A stretch of 64,000 nucleotides of DNA from Lachnoanaerobaculum gingivalis (lineage in GTDB: Bacteria > Bacillota > Clostridia > Lachnospirales > Lachnospiraceae): assembly GCF_003862475.1 (NCBI RefSeq), contig NZ_RRCO01000001.1, positions 434,001-498,000 of the forward strand. The letters are read 5' to 3'. The position numbers and the translations under genes were made by a program. Below the pieces are notes generated by a model. That model made no database searches. It was given only the letters and a program-made list of their open reading frames with translations, and had not been told where the DNA came from. Shown here in pieces: positions 1 to 12,300 of the stretch. Position 1 is the first letter of the stretch. Every line of letters starts with the position of its first letter.

Positions 1-30
1 CTTTCTACTAAAAAATCCTATTTTTCTTAT

Positions 31-157
31 ACTATAACGCCCCTCTCCTTTTTTAGCAAACCCTTATTTTAAGTTTAAAAGAGAATCAAAAAAACAGGGG
101 AAAGCAGCTTATCAGGCTGCTAATCCACACACTTTTATCGTTCTACCCCTTTTTCAC
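31..157. repeat. Left copy of 127-bp direct repeat flanking IS1634-type element
   Basis: This block is repeated base for base at 2167-2293 on the other side of the IS. It begins ACTATAACGC and ends with CCCCTTTTTCAC. The bases just outside differ (T versus G before, GGG versus TTT after), so the ends are sharp. It is best read as a very long target-site duplication. The copy contains a duplicate of the last 23 bases of the SSB-like gene (2271-3227), now cut off from it. Confidence 0.95.
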
Positions 158-204
158 GGGAGTTTGACAGCTAACTACTCCCTCTATAAACCTCAAACCC
201 TTAT

Positions 205-233
205 AAAGACTGGATTTCAGTCTTATTTTTTTG
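205..233 (+). terminator. Terminator inside left end of the IS
   Basis: AAGACTG pairs with CAGTCTT across a GATTT loop and is followed by ATTTTTTTT. It is placed upstream of the transposase promoter, so it should stop outside transcripts from entering the gene. Confidence 0.6.
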
Positions 234-278
234 TCAATTTATTCGTTATTTTATGTAGCTATTTGTAGCTATTTATGG

Positions 279-297
279 TATAATATGAGCATGGAGG
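279..297 (+). promoter_or_regulatory. Extended -10 promoter and ribosome site of the transposase
   Basis: TGGTATAAT is an extended -10 box (TATAAT at 279-284). No good -35 is seen at the proper distance; instead there are two tandem copies of TGTAGCTATT just upstream. GGAGG at 293-297 lies 9 nt before ATG 307 and decides that start over the TTG at 298. Confidence 0.5.
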
Positions 298-306
298 TTG
301 AATGCT

Positions 307-2082
307 ATGAAACTTACTGTAAGTAAATCAAAAAACTCTGCTACATTTTATGTTCAGAAATCTATACGCAAATCCAATGGTTCTGTCACTACAGTTACTA
401 TTGAAAAACTTGGAAATCTTGATATGGTTAAGACTAGAGCTAATGGAAAAGACCCTTACATTTGGGCTCAGGAATATGTTGATGAACTTAATCGTAAGGA
501 ATATGAGGAACAAAAAGAAATTTTAATAAAATGTTCTCCTTCAAAGCTCCTGAAACCTGATGAAAAACATTTGTTTAACTGTGGATATCTATTTCTTCAG
601 AGTATTTACTATTCACTTAAGCTGGATAAAATCTGTTCTAAAATTTCAAAGAAGTATAGCTTTGAATATGATTTGAACGATATTTTATCTCGACTAATTT
701 TTACTCGTATCCTTTATCCATCTTCTAAGTTGGCATCAAATCGTTCTTCCAAAATGTTTATTGAGCAGCCGACCTTTAATTTACATGATATATATCGTTC
801 ACTTTCTGTTTTATCTAAAGAAAGTGACTTTATTCAATCTGAGCTTTATAAAAATAGCCAAAGAATACTTCCTCGCAGGAATGACATTCTTTACTATGAT
901 TGCACAAACTATTACTTTGAAATCGAGCAGGAAGACGAACTTAGGAAATATGGAAAATCAAAACAACATCAACCACTACCTATTGTCGGAATGGGAATGT
1001 TTATGGATCATGACGGTATTCCTCTTGCTTTTGATATTTTCCCCGGAAATAAGAATGAGCAGCCAACACTAAAGCCTCTGGAACAAAAGGTAATCGATGA
1101 TTATGGTATTGATAGTATTATTATCTGTACAGACGCAGGTCTGTCCTCAAATGCCAATAGAAAGTTTAACGACAAAACTTTATTTGGTGAAAAAATAAGA
1201 AGTTTTATAACAACACAATCTATAAAACAACTCCCAAAATATTTAAAGGAGTTTGCTCTAGACCCTGAAGGCTGGTCACTACAAGGTGAAACAGGATTAT
1301 TTAATCTGAATAACCTTGATGAACAGACAGACTATAATAAAGTCTTTTATAAGGAAAGGTGGATTAAAGAAGATTTATCAGATAAAAAAGTCAAAGAAGG
1401 TAATAAAGCTCTAGAGCAACATCTTATAGTATCATTCTCCTTAAAGTACAAAAAATATCATCAGAAAATCAGGCAAAGCCAGATTGACCGTGCTAATAAG
1501 CTTATTGAAAAAGGGGAATATAAAAGAAATCAAAAAAATCAAAATGATCCACGCCGTTTTATTGCTACCGAAGCAATGACATCTTCAGGAGAAGTCTGTG
1601 ACAGAGAAATCCCTTATATAGATTCGAACCTCATAGCTGAAGAGGAAAAATATGACGGTTTCTATGCCGTTTGTACTAATTTGGAGACAACAAGTGCCGA
1701 AGAAATAGTTCGTATAAACAAGAAGAGATGGGAAATCGAAGAATGTTTCAGAATCATGAAAACCGAGTTCAGTGCACGCCCCATTTATCTTCAAAGAGAG
1801 GATCGCATAAAGGCACACTTCATAACTTGTTTTGCTTCATTGGTAGTCTTTAGGATACTTGAGAAAAAACTTGGTGAACAATATACATGCGATGAGATTA
1901 TTAACGTATTACGCTCTATGATGATGTATCGTCCGGGAGAAAAGTTAGGATATCTACCCGCTTATACAAGAACAGCCTTAACAGATGCACTTCATGAAGT
2001 ATTCGGATTTCGTACCGATTACGAAATTTTAACCGATTTGAGTATGAAAAAAGTCTTTCGGGAAAGCAAAAAAAGTAGGTAG
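307..2082 (+). CDS. IS1634-family DDE transposase
   Basis: A 591-aa transposase that would cut and join the IS ends. The DDE residues are recognisable: first Asp in YYDCTNYYFE, second Asp in CTDAGLSS, and the Glu in the IS4-type signature KRWEIEECFRIMK (R-3-E-6-K). The length is usual for IS1634 transposases. I chose ATG 307 because GGAGG is 9 nt upstream; a TTG at 298 abuts the same GGAGG. The gene is uninterrupted and both IS ends are intact, so the copy could be active. It is homologous to, but clearly diverged from, the transposase at 45686-47548, so the two are different IS species. Confidence 0.95.
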   Translation: MKLTVSKSKNSATFYVQKSIRKSNGSVTTVTIEKLGNLDMVKTRANGKDPYIWAQEYVDELNRKEYEEQKEILIKCSPSKLLKPDEKHLFNCGYLFLQSIYYSLKLDKICSKISKKYSFEYDLNDILSRLIFTRILYPSSKLASNRSSKMFIEQPTFNLHDIYRSLSVLSKESDFIQSELYKNSQRILPRRNDILYYDCTNYYFEIEQEDELRKYGKSKQHQPLPIVGMGMFMDHDGIPLAFDIFPGNKNEQPTLKPLEQKVIDDYGIDSIIICTDAGLSSNANRKFNDKTLFGEKIRSFITTQSIKQLPKYLKEFALDPEGWSLQGETGLFNLNNLDEQTDYNKVFYKERWIKEDLSDKKVKEGNKALEQHLIVSFSLKYKKYHQKIRQSQIDRANKLIEKGEYKRNQKNQNDPRRFIATEAMTSSGEVCDREIPYIDSNLIAEEEKYDGFYAVCTNLETTSAEEIVRINKKRWEIEECFRIMKTEFSARPIYLQREDRIKAHFITCFASLVVFRILEKKLGEQYTCDEIINVLRSMMMYRPGEKLGYLPAYTRTALTDALHEVFGFRTDYEILTDLSMKKVFRESKKSR

Positions 2083-2105
2083 TTCTAGCTACACTTTTGT
2101 GAATT

Positions 2106-2150
2106 AAAAAAGGTCTGAAACCCTTGATATATATGGCTTTCAGACCTTTT
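2106..2150 (+). terminator. Terminator after transposase
   Basis: AAAAGGTCTGAAA pairs with TTTCAGACCTTTT around a loop of about 18 nt, 24 bases after the transposase stop. The hairpin is nearly symmetric, so it can act on both strands. It abuts the right terminal inverted repeat. Confidence 0.75.
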
Positions 2151-2166
2151 AGCTGTCAAAGACAGG

Positions 2167-2293
2167 ACTATAACGCCCCTCTCCTTTTTTAGCAAACCCT
2201 TATTTTAAGTTTAAAAGAGAATCAAAAAAACAGGGGAAAGCAGCTTATCAGGCTGCTAATCCACACACTTTTATCGTTCTACCCCTTTTTCAC
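2167..2293. repeat. Right copy of 127-bp direct repeat flanking the IS
   Basis: Identical to 31-157. It includes the last 23 bases of the SSB-like reading frame (stop at 2271), so the ICE gene remains complete on the right of the IS despite the insertion into its 3' end. Confidence 0.95.
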
Positions 2294-3227
2294 TTTTCAT
2301 ATTCACTTGTTCTTTTAATCTGTCATCCGTTTTTTCCTTATAATCATTTAGTTTTTTGAGTGCTGAAGGCTTCTCTTTTGTATCTTGAGATTGTCCTCTG
2401 GCTTTTAACAGCTTGGCGGAATATACCTTAAAGTTTGTATATTGCTTTCCATTCTTTCCAATACTAAGCTTTTCTTTTCCTGAAAGTGAAACAAAATCCC
2501 CTTTTTTAAAGTCCTTTACTGCTTGAACCTGCTCATTATAAGCAAAGCAATTCATAAACTTTACATTCCCCATTCCGTCATTTTGAGCGATAGAAAAACT
2601 TGCAACTCTGAAATCCTGTCCCTCATTTGACCTTAGATCCTTTATTTCAACATCTGCGGTAAGATTGCCTTTGATATACTGCTTTCCTTGGTCATTATTA
2701 TCTTTCAGACTTGTATTTTCCTGTGTTTGGTATTGCTCGTTTTCACTTATTTCTTCTTTGCTTTTTTCCTGAATGTCTGCATCTTTTTCTATCTCTTCCT
2801 GCTTTATATCTTTCGCTGTCTTGAGGTCTTCATCAATAAAGTCCATAAACCTTTCATCAATCAACCCCATATAAGAGTCATTCATATAGTTTTCATAAGC
2901 ATTATCAAGTATATCTTCATTGTTTATATCTGTTTCCAGTGATATTATTCCCTTGATAAAATCACTATGATTGTATTCCGCCAAGAATGATAGCGTTTCT
3001 TTCATACTTTCAAAGCTGTTATTTTGCATATTTGAAATGCTTTTTAAATCATTTGCATATCTTCCGTTTACCCACTCAAACTTGCCGTTTTCTTTATTTT
3101 CTTTAATTCCTGATGCTATAACAAATTGTTCACCTGTAAATAATACTGCCTGATTTTTCTTTACATCTAATACCGTTGTATGTTCTCCCAGTGCCGTTTT
3201 AATAATATCCCCTTTTTTTAGGTTCAT
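2271..3227 (-). CDS. ICE protein with C-terminal SSB-like OB fold
   Basis: About 318 aa. The N-terminal half is an unassigned acidic region. The C-terminal half reads like a single-stranded DNA-binding OB fold (strand pattern GNLTADVEIKDL, VASFSIAQND, KFMNCFAYNEQ, KKGDFVSLSGK), and resembles the smaller SSB-like protein at 27849-28181. It probably coats ssDNA during transfer or replication of the ICE. I chose ATG 3227 because GGAGG sits 5 nt before it; the upstream ATG at 3239 has no such site. The tail motif KPSALKKLNDYKEK is shared with the products of the next two upstream genes. Its stop codon lies inside the 127-bp IS target duplication, which kept the reading frame whole. Confidence 0.75.
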   Translation of the reverse strand: MNLKKGDIIKTALGEHTTVLDVKKNQAVLFTGEQFVIASGIKENKENGKFEWVNGRYANDLKSISNMQNNSFESMKETLSFLAEYNHSDFIKGIISLETDINNEDILDNAYENYMNDSYMGLIDERFMDFIDEDLKTAKDIKQEEIEKDADIQEKSKEEISENEQYQTQENTSLKDNNDQGKQYIKGNLTADVEIKDLRSNEGQDFRVASFSIAQNDGMGNVKFMNCFAYNEQVQAVKDFKKGDFVSLSGKEKLSIGKNGKQYTNFKVYSAKLLKARGQSQDTKEKPSALKKLNDYKEKTDDRLKEQVNMKSEKGVER

Positions 3228-3281
3228 AAATTCCTCCATTTCTGTCTTTACACTTTATTTTTCTATTAAGATCAAGAAAAG

Positions 3282-3312
3282 AGTACACATAAAAGATACT
3301 CTCTTCACATAT
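3282..3312 (-). terminator. Weak terminator/attenuator before the SSB-like gene
   Basis: On the minus strand AGAGTA pairs with TACTCT and is followed by TTTTC. It lies between the giant gene stop and the SSB-like gene start, so it could lower read-through in the operon. Confidence 0.4.
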
Positions 3313-3339
3313 TTATATATGATATTTTTTATCCGTATC

Positions 3340-6300
3340 CTACCTTGCCTCCTCAAAGTATTCCAACTGATTTTCCCTTGCACCTGTTTGACTGATTTGT
3401 TCCTTATACCCGTTTAACTTCTCTACTACAGAGTTTCTTTCTCTTCTATCCAGATCTCCGATACTTTGTACCTTGCTATCTCTAAAGTCTGCATCGTACC
3501 TGTCCGCTACACCGTCCAAGTCCGTATCTTTTTCTAACGGATCATAGAAATTTCCCTCATCATCAATTTCAAGCCCCATCACCTCTTTTAACTTTTCTTC
3601 ATCCACATAGATAAGCTCATTAAAATCCCAAATACCTATGTTTGCCTTTATCTGCACAAGCTCTCTTCTATCGCTTGCATCAAGAGGATCATAGGTGTAC
3701 TGAAAGCTGTTAACTAAAGTATTATCAACATAAGTGTTTAATTTATAATTGATTAAATCAAGGCTTGTCTGTATTTCATGCTTTTCATCCGGCGTAGTCG
3801 TATAAGCAAGCCTTATATCGCTTAAATCAGGAAACAAAGTATAAAAATCCTCTACACTATGATTTTCCTCATACTCTTTATTTAAGAAATGAATTAATTC
3901 TTCTTTTACTTCTTCAAGTAATGAATTTTTTTCCTCTGTTACTGCTTCTTTTTGCCCCATGTCAAGTAGATTATTTACCTCTGCAAGTCTTAGTGTCTTT
4001 TCTTTTAGAAGTTCATCCTGTGGAAATTTCTTCCCGATTTCAAGTTTTGCGGTTTCTAGTTGACTTTCGGTATCTCTAAGCTTACCTATAGTTTGCTCCA
4101 GTCTCTCAGGTATTTTATCAAGGACATTATCCATTCTCGTTATATTTCCGATACCGTCCGTTCCAAATTCACCATAATGATTCTCTTCGCCTTTTAGATT
4201 AAATTTATACTGATTGGAAAAGCTGTCATAGTATACAAATAAATCAAAGTTTCTGTACTCTCCGATTTTTACTTCTTCCGACTTAAAATCATCCGTCTTT
4301 CTTATGCTTTTTATCTTGCTTATCAAAAATTCTCCGGCTTGTCTTTTATCCGTATATTTTTTGCCGTCAAGAATAAGAGAGGTGAATTTTGATACTGCTT
4401 CTTTATCCGACTTTTTCTCTATCTCCATTAAATTTTCTCCTACATTCTCCAAACTTGACTGAACATATACTGTCTTATCTGTATTTTCTTCTCTATATGG
4501 CTCTATACTTCCTATATCTTTTTTCAAGTTTTCTATTTTATTTTTTAAATTTTCTATTTCTTTAGGGTAAACCTTTACTACCTTATCCTCAAGTTTATAC
4601 AGGTTTGATTTGAAGTTGGACTCAAGCATTTTTAGCTTGGATACCTCCACATCAAGATCCATCTTCTCACGAATTAAAGGATTACCTGTCGCAAGTGCCT
4701 TTATTTCAGCATAATTTAATGTAGCCTCATCCACATCCTCTGCAACTCTTACCGGTGTTTTACTTGTCATTATCTGCGAAATATACTTTTGTTTGTTCTC
4801 AAGTGTTTGGAAAAGATAAGCATCAAAGGTATTTTCAGTTACATATCTGAAGATATAAACATCCTTATTTTCATTTCCCTGTCTTACGATCCTTCCGGCT
4901 CTTTGAGAGAGATCCGCAGGTCTCCATGGTATATCAAGATCGTGAATGGCAATGAGTTTATCTTGTGCATTGGTTCCTGCTCCCATTTTCTGTGTAGAGC
5001 CTAAAAGCACACGAATTTCTCCTTTCCTTACCTTATCAAAGATAGCATCCTTTTCCCTGTTGTTATTTGCATTATGGATAAATTCAATTTCTTCTTTTGG
5101 AATTCCCAACATAATGAGTTTGTTCCTAATATCATCATAAATATTAAACTCGCTTGATGGTGTGGACATATCACAAAAGACAAGCTGTACCGATTTTTTA
5201 TCTGTATATTTATCCCATATACTGAAGATATTTTTTACACAAGTATTCACCTTACTGTTCTCATCATCAGGAAGTAGGGGATTTATAAGCCTCTGATCAA
5301 GTGCCATCTTCTTTCCGTCATTTGTAATAAGCAGCATATTATCGACAGAGGAATCCACCTGTTTTGCTCGAACCTTATCCGCTCTTTCAGAAAAAGTTTC
5401 AAGTATTTGCTTTTGCTCCTCGCTAGGCTTTGTCTTTATATTCTCATAGTGTGCATTTGGAACAGGAAGATTTAATACATCCGCTGTTTTTATATCCATA
5501 AACTGCTTAACCATGTTCATCAGTTCCGGGAGATTATAAAACTTTGAAAATCTTGTCTTACTTCTATATCCGTTTCCTTCGGGATTAAGTTCTATTGCCG
5601 TAACTGTTTCTCCAAAGGTTGATGCCCAAGAGTCAAAGTGCTGAAGGTGCATTTTTTTAAGTTCGTCATACTGAAGATACCTTTGCATGGTGTAAAGTTC
5701 AGCCATACTGTTGCTAACAGGAGTTCCTGTTGCAAAAACAACTCCCTTACCGTCTGTTATCTCATCCATATATCTGCATTTCATAAGCATATCGGACGAC
5801 TTTTGTGAATCTGTTGCACTGATTCCTGAAACATTTCTCATTTTTGAAAACAGGTACAGATTTTTATATGAATGGGCTTCATCCACAAAAAGCTTATCAA
5901 TTCCCAGTTCCTCAAAAGTTACCACATCATCTTTTTTATAATCATCATTAAGTTTCTTTAACTTTGCCTCCAGACTTTTCTTTGTCTTTTCAAGCTGCTT
6001 TACACTAAATCTTTGATCCCTGTCTCTTTTATATTCTCCGATAAATTCCACAATCTCATCGATCTGACTTTTAAGTTCATACTCCTGTCTTTCCTTTGAA
6101 ATCGGAATTTTCTCAAATTGACTATGACCTATAATAACCGCATCATAGTCTCCTGTTGCAATCCTACTGCAAAATCTTTTCCGCTTGTCCGGTGTAAAGT
6201 CCTTTTCTGTAGCACAAAGTATATTGGCTGCCGGATAAAGCTCGTTAAATTCACGCCCGAACTGTTCCACGATATGATTTGGAACTACAAACATGGCTTT

Positions 6301-9300
6301 TGAACTCATTCCAAGCCTTTTAGACTCCATCGCAATTCCTATCATCTCAAAGGTCTTACCTGCTCCTACTTCATGTGCAAGCAGTGTATTTCCTCCAAAA
6401 AGCCCTCTTGCTATTGCATCTTTTTGATGAGGTCTAAGCTTAATTTCAGGGTTTATCCCGTCAAAGGGCAAATGACTTCCGTCATACTCCCTCAATCGAA
6501 TGGAATTAAATCTTTCATTATATTTTTTCACCAGCCGGTTTCTTCTGTCCACATCCTCAAAGATCCAATTTTTAAATTCTTCTTTTATAATTTCCTGTTT
6601 ACTTCTTGCAAGCATGGTTTCTTTCTGATTTAAAACAGATGTTTTCTTTCCGTCCGAATCAATGATCTGGTCATATACTTTTGTATCTCTAAGATTTAGA
6701 CTATCCTCTATAAGCTTATATGCACTCACTCTGCTTGTTCCATAGGTGAAATTAGCCAGGTCGTTATTTTTATCTGTGCTTTTTCCCTCTACCCTATACT
6801 CTCCCGTAAAATCATTATATTTAATATCTATATTCCATCTGTTTGATGCGGAGGTCTTTAACAGATTAAACATAAAGCTCTTATAGTCTTTTTCAGGTAT
6901 CCATGTAGAACCCATCTTGACAGTTATATCACTTGCTTCAAGATTTTTTGGCATTACTTCTTCCAGTCTTTTTTTCTGATAATTAAGAGCGGATAATTCC
7001 TGTTTTAATACCGAAATTTTTTCTGTTATTTCCGATTTATATGATAATTCTTCCTGATTGGATCTTCTTGCTTCAAATCCCGATTGTAATTCATGAGGCT
7101 TATCTAACTCCTCTTCATTCCTTTTGACTTCATAATCTATATTTTTTATATATGCGTCTACTACTTCAATTTTCTCTCTGATATTACCTGATAAGTATTC
7201 ATCTGCACTGACATATTCTCTTGAAAAATCCACTAAATCCAAAGCTGATGAAAAAGGCGTAATATCACTTGGTTCAAAACTGTCAAGATTTAAGAATATC
7301 TCTCCTTTTAGCCCTTCTATCAGCTCTTTTCTTATATTTCCTGTAAGCTCCTCCATATACTCAAAGTTTACATTTCCCTTTTGAGATATAGAAAGGATTA
7401 ATGCCTCTGTTAAGCTATCCGTATGTTCAATTACCATAGCTTTTTTAATGGTTCTTTTTGTAAAAATATCGGACTTACCGATAAAGTTACCTTCTTTATT
7501 AAGGTTTTCCAAGGTGGACACTAAAGAGTAGTTGGCATCCTCCTGGAGTAGTCTTTTATTTGCCCTTGAATTAATAAGTCCGTATTTACCTGAAAAATCA
7601 TCATAAAGCTTATTTAATCTCCCCTGTAAGGCTTTTATTTCCTCATCCGGATAATCTTCCTTTTGATAGGTAATTACTTCTCTTAACGCTTTTTCTATTT
7701 CAAGATATGCCCCTATCTTCTCCTCGTCAGCTTTATTTAAAAGTACCCTTTGCATAATCGAGTTTTCCCTAAAGTACACCTTATCTTCAATCACTACATA
7801 GGAATAATTTTTAACATTGTCATCAGCCGGAAGTATTTCTGTTTCAAGTTCCTCATTTGACTTCGCCTTTTCATAAGTGCCTTTGATATTTTTAATTGCA
7901 TCCTCAAGCTGTTCTTTTATCGGTTTACTTTCATCTGCAATGCAAGAAAGAGTAGTGCCAAACCTCCCCGATATTTCCTGCATATTTCCAAGTACCATAT
8001 GTGGATTATCTACAAAGTATTTATTATAGCTTAGTCCCTGCCTGTCCTTATCAAGCTTAACCCAGTCCTCATCTATCTTTAATAGCCTGTCTCTTTTCTT
8101 TAAGAAAATAATATCACTTGTAACCTCTGTACCGGCTTCACCTTTAAATGTATTATTCGGCAGTCTTATAGCTCCCAGAAACTCCGCACGCTCACTTATA
8201 TATCTTCTTATATCCTCATTTCTTTTATCCATTGTGCCTGATGAAGTTATAAAAGCAATCACTCCTTTGCTACGCACCTTATCCAGTGTTTTAGCAAAAA
8301 AATAATCGTGAATAAGAAAGTTGTTTTTTTCATACTCACGATCGGATACCCTATAATCTCCAAAAGGTACATTTCCTACAGCTATGTCAAAAAGATTATT
8401 TGAAAAAGCAGTCTTTTCAAAGCCTTTTACCTGAATGTTTGAATTGGGATAAAGCTTTTTAGCAATCTGTCCGCTGGTACTGTCAAGTTCTATGCCGTAA
8501 AACTTTGAGTTTTGCATTGACAAAGGAAGATTTCCGATAAATCTTCCTATTCCCATACTTGGCTCTAAGATATTTCCACTCTCAAATCCCATATCGTATA
8601 AAGTCTTATAAATTGCATCTATTACTACCTTTGGAGTATAAAAGGCGGTAAGTGTACTCCCCTTAGCAGCTTCATACTCTGATGGTGATAGGTTTTCTTT
8701 TAAGAACATCCTTGCTTCCTGCCACTGACCTCCCCGCTCTTCATCAAAGACATCTGAAAGCCCACCCCAACCTACATACTTGCTTAAAATATCCTGTTCT
8801 TCTTTACTTGCATTTCTGTTTTCTTTATCAAGCTGCTTTAGTACTCTTATTGCTTCAACGTTATTTTTTAATCGCTCTGACGGTACTAAGACTTCATCTT
8901 CTCTTGTTATCCTATAATTGACTGGAGAAATATTTTTCACATATTCTCCGCTTGTATAGGTTTCTTCTTGTCTTGGTACTTCAATTAAAGCCTCTTTATT
9001 TAAGGCAAGTAAATCTTCTTTATTCAGATTCTCCTTTAATGATTTTTCTGCTGTGGAAAGTATCTCAAAGTCAAGTTCGTTTTCATTTCTGAATGCAATA
9101 ATCTCACTTCCTGTAATAAAGCCGGTAAGATACCCTTCATTATCATCCAATTTTATTGTCTTATAGTTTCCATAATCCTCTATTTCCGAAATCAGGTATT
9201 CCTTTCCTTGATATCTTACCTGCATACCTTCTTTAAAAATCGGCTCATTTACATTTTCTTGTTCATTTGCCTTTTTAATCTGTTCATTTATATAACCTAT

Positions 9301-12300
9301 AAGGAGTACATTTCTGTGGTTATCATCAAGTAAATATGAAAAATTTTGCAGCATCTTTTTGTAACTGTCATAAGATATTGCTACATTACTATTTAATAAA
9401 TATCCGTTATACCTTAAAAGCTGCTTTAATTCTCGGTTTTTCATGTCTAAGACAAGTTCAGCTTCATACCCGGTTTTCCCGTCTATGCTGTTTCTTATAT
9501 GCTCCGGTACTTTTAAGTTTCCTTCATCTACAGTCTTTTTAAGCAAAGTAAATTCTTCATTTTGTGGGTTGAATTGATATTCATCCTCTTTCTTTACTTC
9601 CTTAAAAGTCAGAGCAGATATAATCTCATTTTTAGCTCTAAGCTCTGATGCCTTTTTATTTTCTTCTTTTGATTTTGGCTGTTTTTGTACATCGGACACA
9701 ATATCCTTATTTTCATATCGATCATTCTTTATTAAGTCTTTAATCCTTACTGCCACTTGACTCCAGCTAAGCATAACTTCCGGAGAGTTTCCCTTTTTAA
9801 GCCCGATTCCCTTAGCATCATGCCATTCACTGCTTTCCATATTTCCTGATAAAGCATGAGTTCTTCCACCTGTGCCGTACTCATTTTTTAAAAACTCCGC
9901 CTGTTCTGAAAGTGTATGATTTTCTCTAAAAAAGTCGGCAATCCGTTTTTCACCTCCTGAAATACCGCTTCCTCTTCTTAAATTTTCATCTATCTCATCT
10001 TCTGTGATAAATTCTTTTATCTTTGGTAGTTCAATAAGACCTGAACTAAATTCCTTCCTTGGTATCTCCAAATCATTCAGACTTTTTAAAATCTCTTCCA
10101 CCTTGTGAAAATGAAATCTTAATATCCCCTTATTTTCCATATAGTCCTGTAAAAATATGCTATATTCTTCTCTAAGCTTATTTCTAAATTCAGGACTTCT
10201 AAGCTTTTCTGAAAGTTCTTCGGTTTCGTCAGGAAATCCGTTTTTTTCTGTTCGGTCAAGAACCTGTAGGTAAGCTTCTTTTACATCATCTGCAAAATCT
10301 CTTTTTAAGTACCACAATTTTTCTACAAGTTTTTTTCTTTCATAGTAAAAGGCTTCCGCCACCTCTACATTGGTTGCATATTCACCGCTTTCAATAAGTT
10401 CTCCTATACGTTTCGCTGCATTACTCCATGATAAAATCTGCATCGGATTTGTTTTTGATGAAATATCATTGGATAAGTAAACTCCTTCTTTATCATACCA
10501 TGCACAAACCTTATTCCCGGCTACCTCATAACCGTTTCCACCTCTAAAGCTGCTTTGAAGGAAATCAGCTAATTCTTCTATACTTTTTCCCTTAGAATAC
10601 TCAGCCAAAATCTTTAATCTTAGGTCTTCTTCATTTCCTCCATAAATTAAAACCGTATCTACTTCTTTTTGCTGTAAGGGCAAGTTAAATCGCACCTGAC
10701 CGCCCTCATTCCCGGCAAAAGAAAAGGAAGTCTTTTCAACTTCCCTTTCAATATTTCTGATATTTAGTCGTGAATCACTTTCTATGCCCAGACTATCTGT
10801 TCCAATACCATCCTTGTAAGTGTCATATCGAGATTTTTCTTCAGTCCCATATATTTCAGAAAATCCTCCGACTTCAGTTCGTTTGTCAGCCCCCAGATTT
10901 GCATCATTTTCGGCTCTTCCTTCTCCAAAAACTCCTGTGCCTGTTCCTCTATATTTAGAAGATGCTCCATCAGTGTCTCTTTGTAATACATACTCTGATA
11001 CTGATTCTCCCTGTTCTCCTTCAGGAATTTGAGCCTCTCCCTGCCAAATCTGTTCAGTCTGCTCTGATCTACTATCTTTGGCATCTTTATATTCGGTATC
11101 AAAACTTCCTCTCCATCTTCCATCTTCTCCAAACTGTATGTTCCCCCCTGTTTCTCGAACAGATTCTCTTTGACTATCGGGGTGTAGGTTTCTTCCTCCA
11201 AAAGATATTCCCTGTTCGCCAGTATTACTGTTTCTCTCATCAGCCAAGCCTCCTTTATTTTCTTCTATCTCATTATTTATTGCTCCGGTATTTTCACTGC
11301 TATCATTTACATTATAATGCTCCTTGTCGGTCTTTGTCTGCTCTTTTATCTCTATTTCTTTAAGTTTTTCTCTCTCACCTATCCTCCCTATTTCTCTTCC
11401 GATAGCTATAAGCATTTCTTTAGAAATTAAAGATATTTCTCCAAGAAGGCTGTCAATATCCTGTCCATGCTTAATACCTGATACGGTTTCCAGTTTGCCC
11501 TCATCAACAGGAATACCTATATCCATTCTTTGTGCAAGTGAAACCTTTATGGATTCTGTGATAAATTGCATCAGTTCTACTTTGGTATAACTTTTAAGTG
11601 TATCATCCGTCAGCATATCAAATATGGTATATAGTTTTTTCCTAACATATAAATCTATAAGTGCGGTTATCTTTTCTTCCTGTGAAAAAAGTAGCCTGCT
11701 GTTTCTTTCTTTAAAGCTGTCAATCAGTGAATCTACAGCTAAAGTATGCTTCTCAGGTTCATATTTCCACAGTTTTACTTCATTGATCTTATTTCCTATA
11801 CTGACTGTTTGACTGACATCAAATACATACTTTACCTTTGGTATGCTTCTACTTAAATCAAGAATCGGTATTCCCTTTTCTCCTCTTTTTACACTTCTTC
11901 CAAGCTTTTTCCAAAAATCATACTCCGCACAGGCAGTTGCTCTCTTGTAGGTACTGTAAATACTTAACTGGTGCATATATGAGTATTTATAGTTATTTCC
12001 CATTGTCTTTAGAAAATCTTTGTAGGCACTTACATCCCTTCTGATTTCCTCTAAAGAGTGAGATAAAATATCACTGATTTTTTCAGTTGAATATCTTGGC
12101 ATCTTTCCCTCCTTCTTATTTTCAGTCTCTTCTTGTTTTACATTATTTATAATATCGGCCTTTTCTTTATTCCAATCATAAAACTTTCTTATGCCGTTCA
12201 TTGCCCTGTCTGCAATATAGTGTATATAGTCCGTACTTCCTCGCCTTTTATACCACTTATTTCTTTTAAGCCCGCTATTTTCCATAAGGCTGATTGACGC

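Larger units (their letters stand above)
158..2166 (+). mobile_element. IS1634-family insertion sequence (about 2.0 kb)
   Basis: One transposase gene is framed by a 12-bp perfect terminal inverted repeat, TTTGACAGCTAA at 163-174 and its complement at 2149-2160, and the unit sits between two identical 127-bp direct repeats. A hairpin with a T-tract lies inside the left end and another follows the transposase, as expected for an IS that insulates itself from outside transcription. The IS1634 family is known for long target duplications of variable length, which fits. It inserted at the 3' end of the SSB-like ICE gene. Confidence 0.92.
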
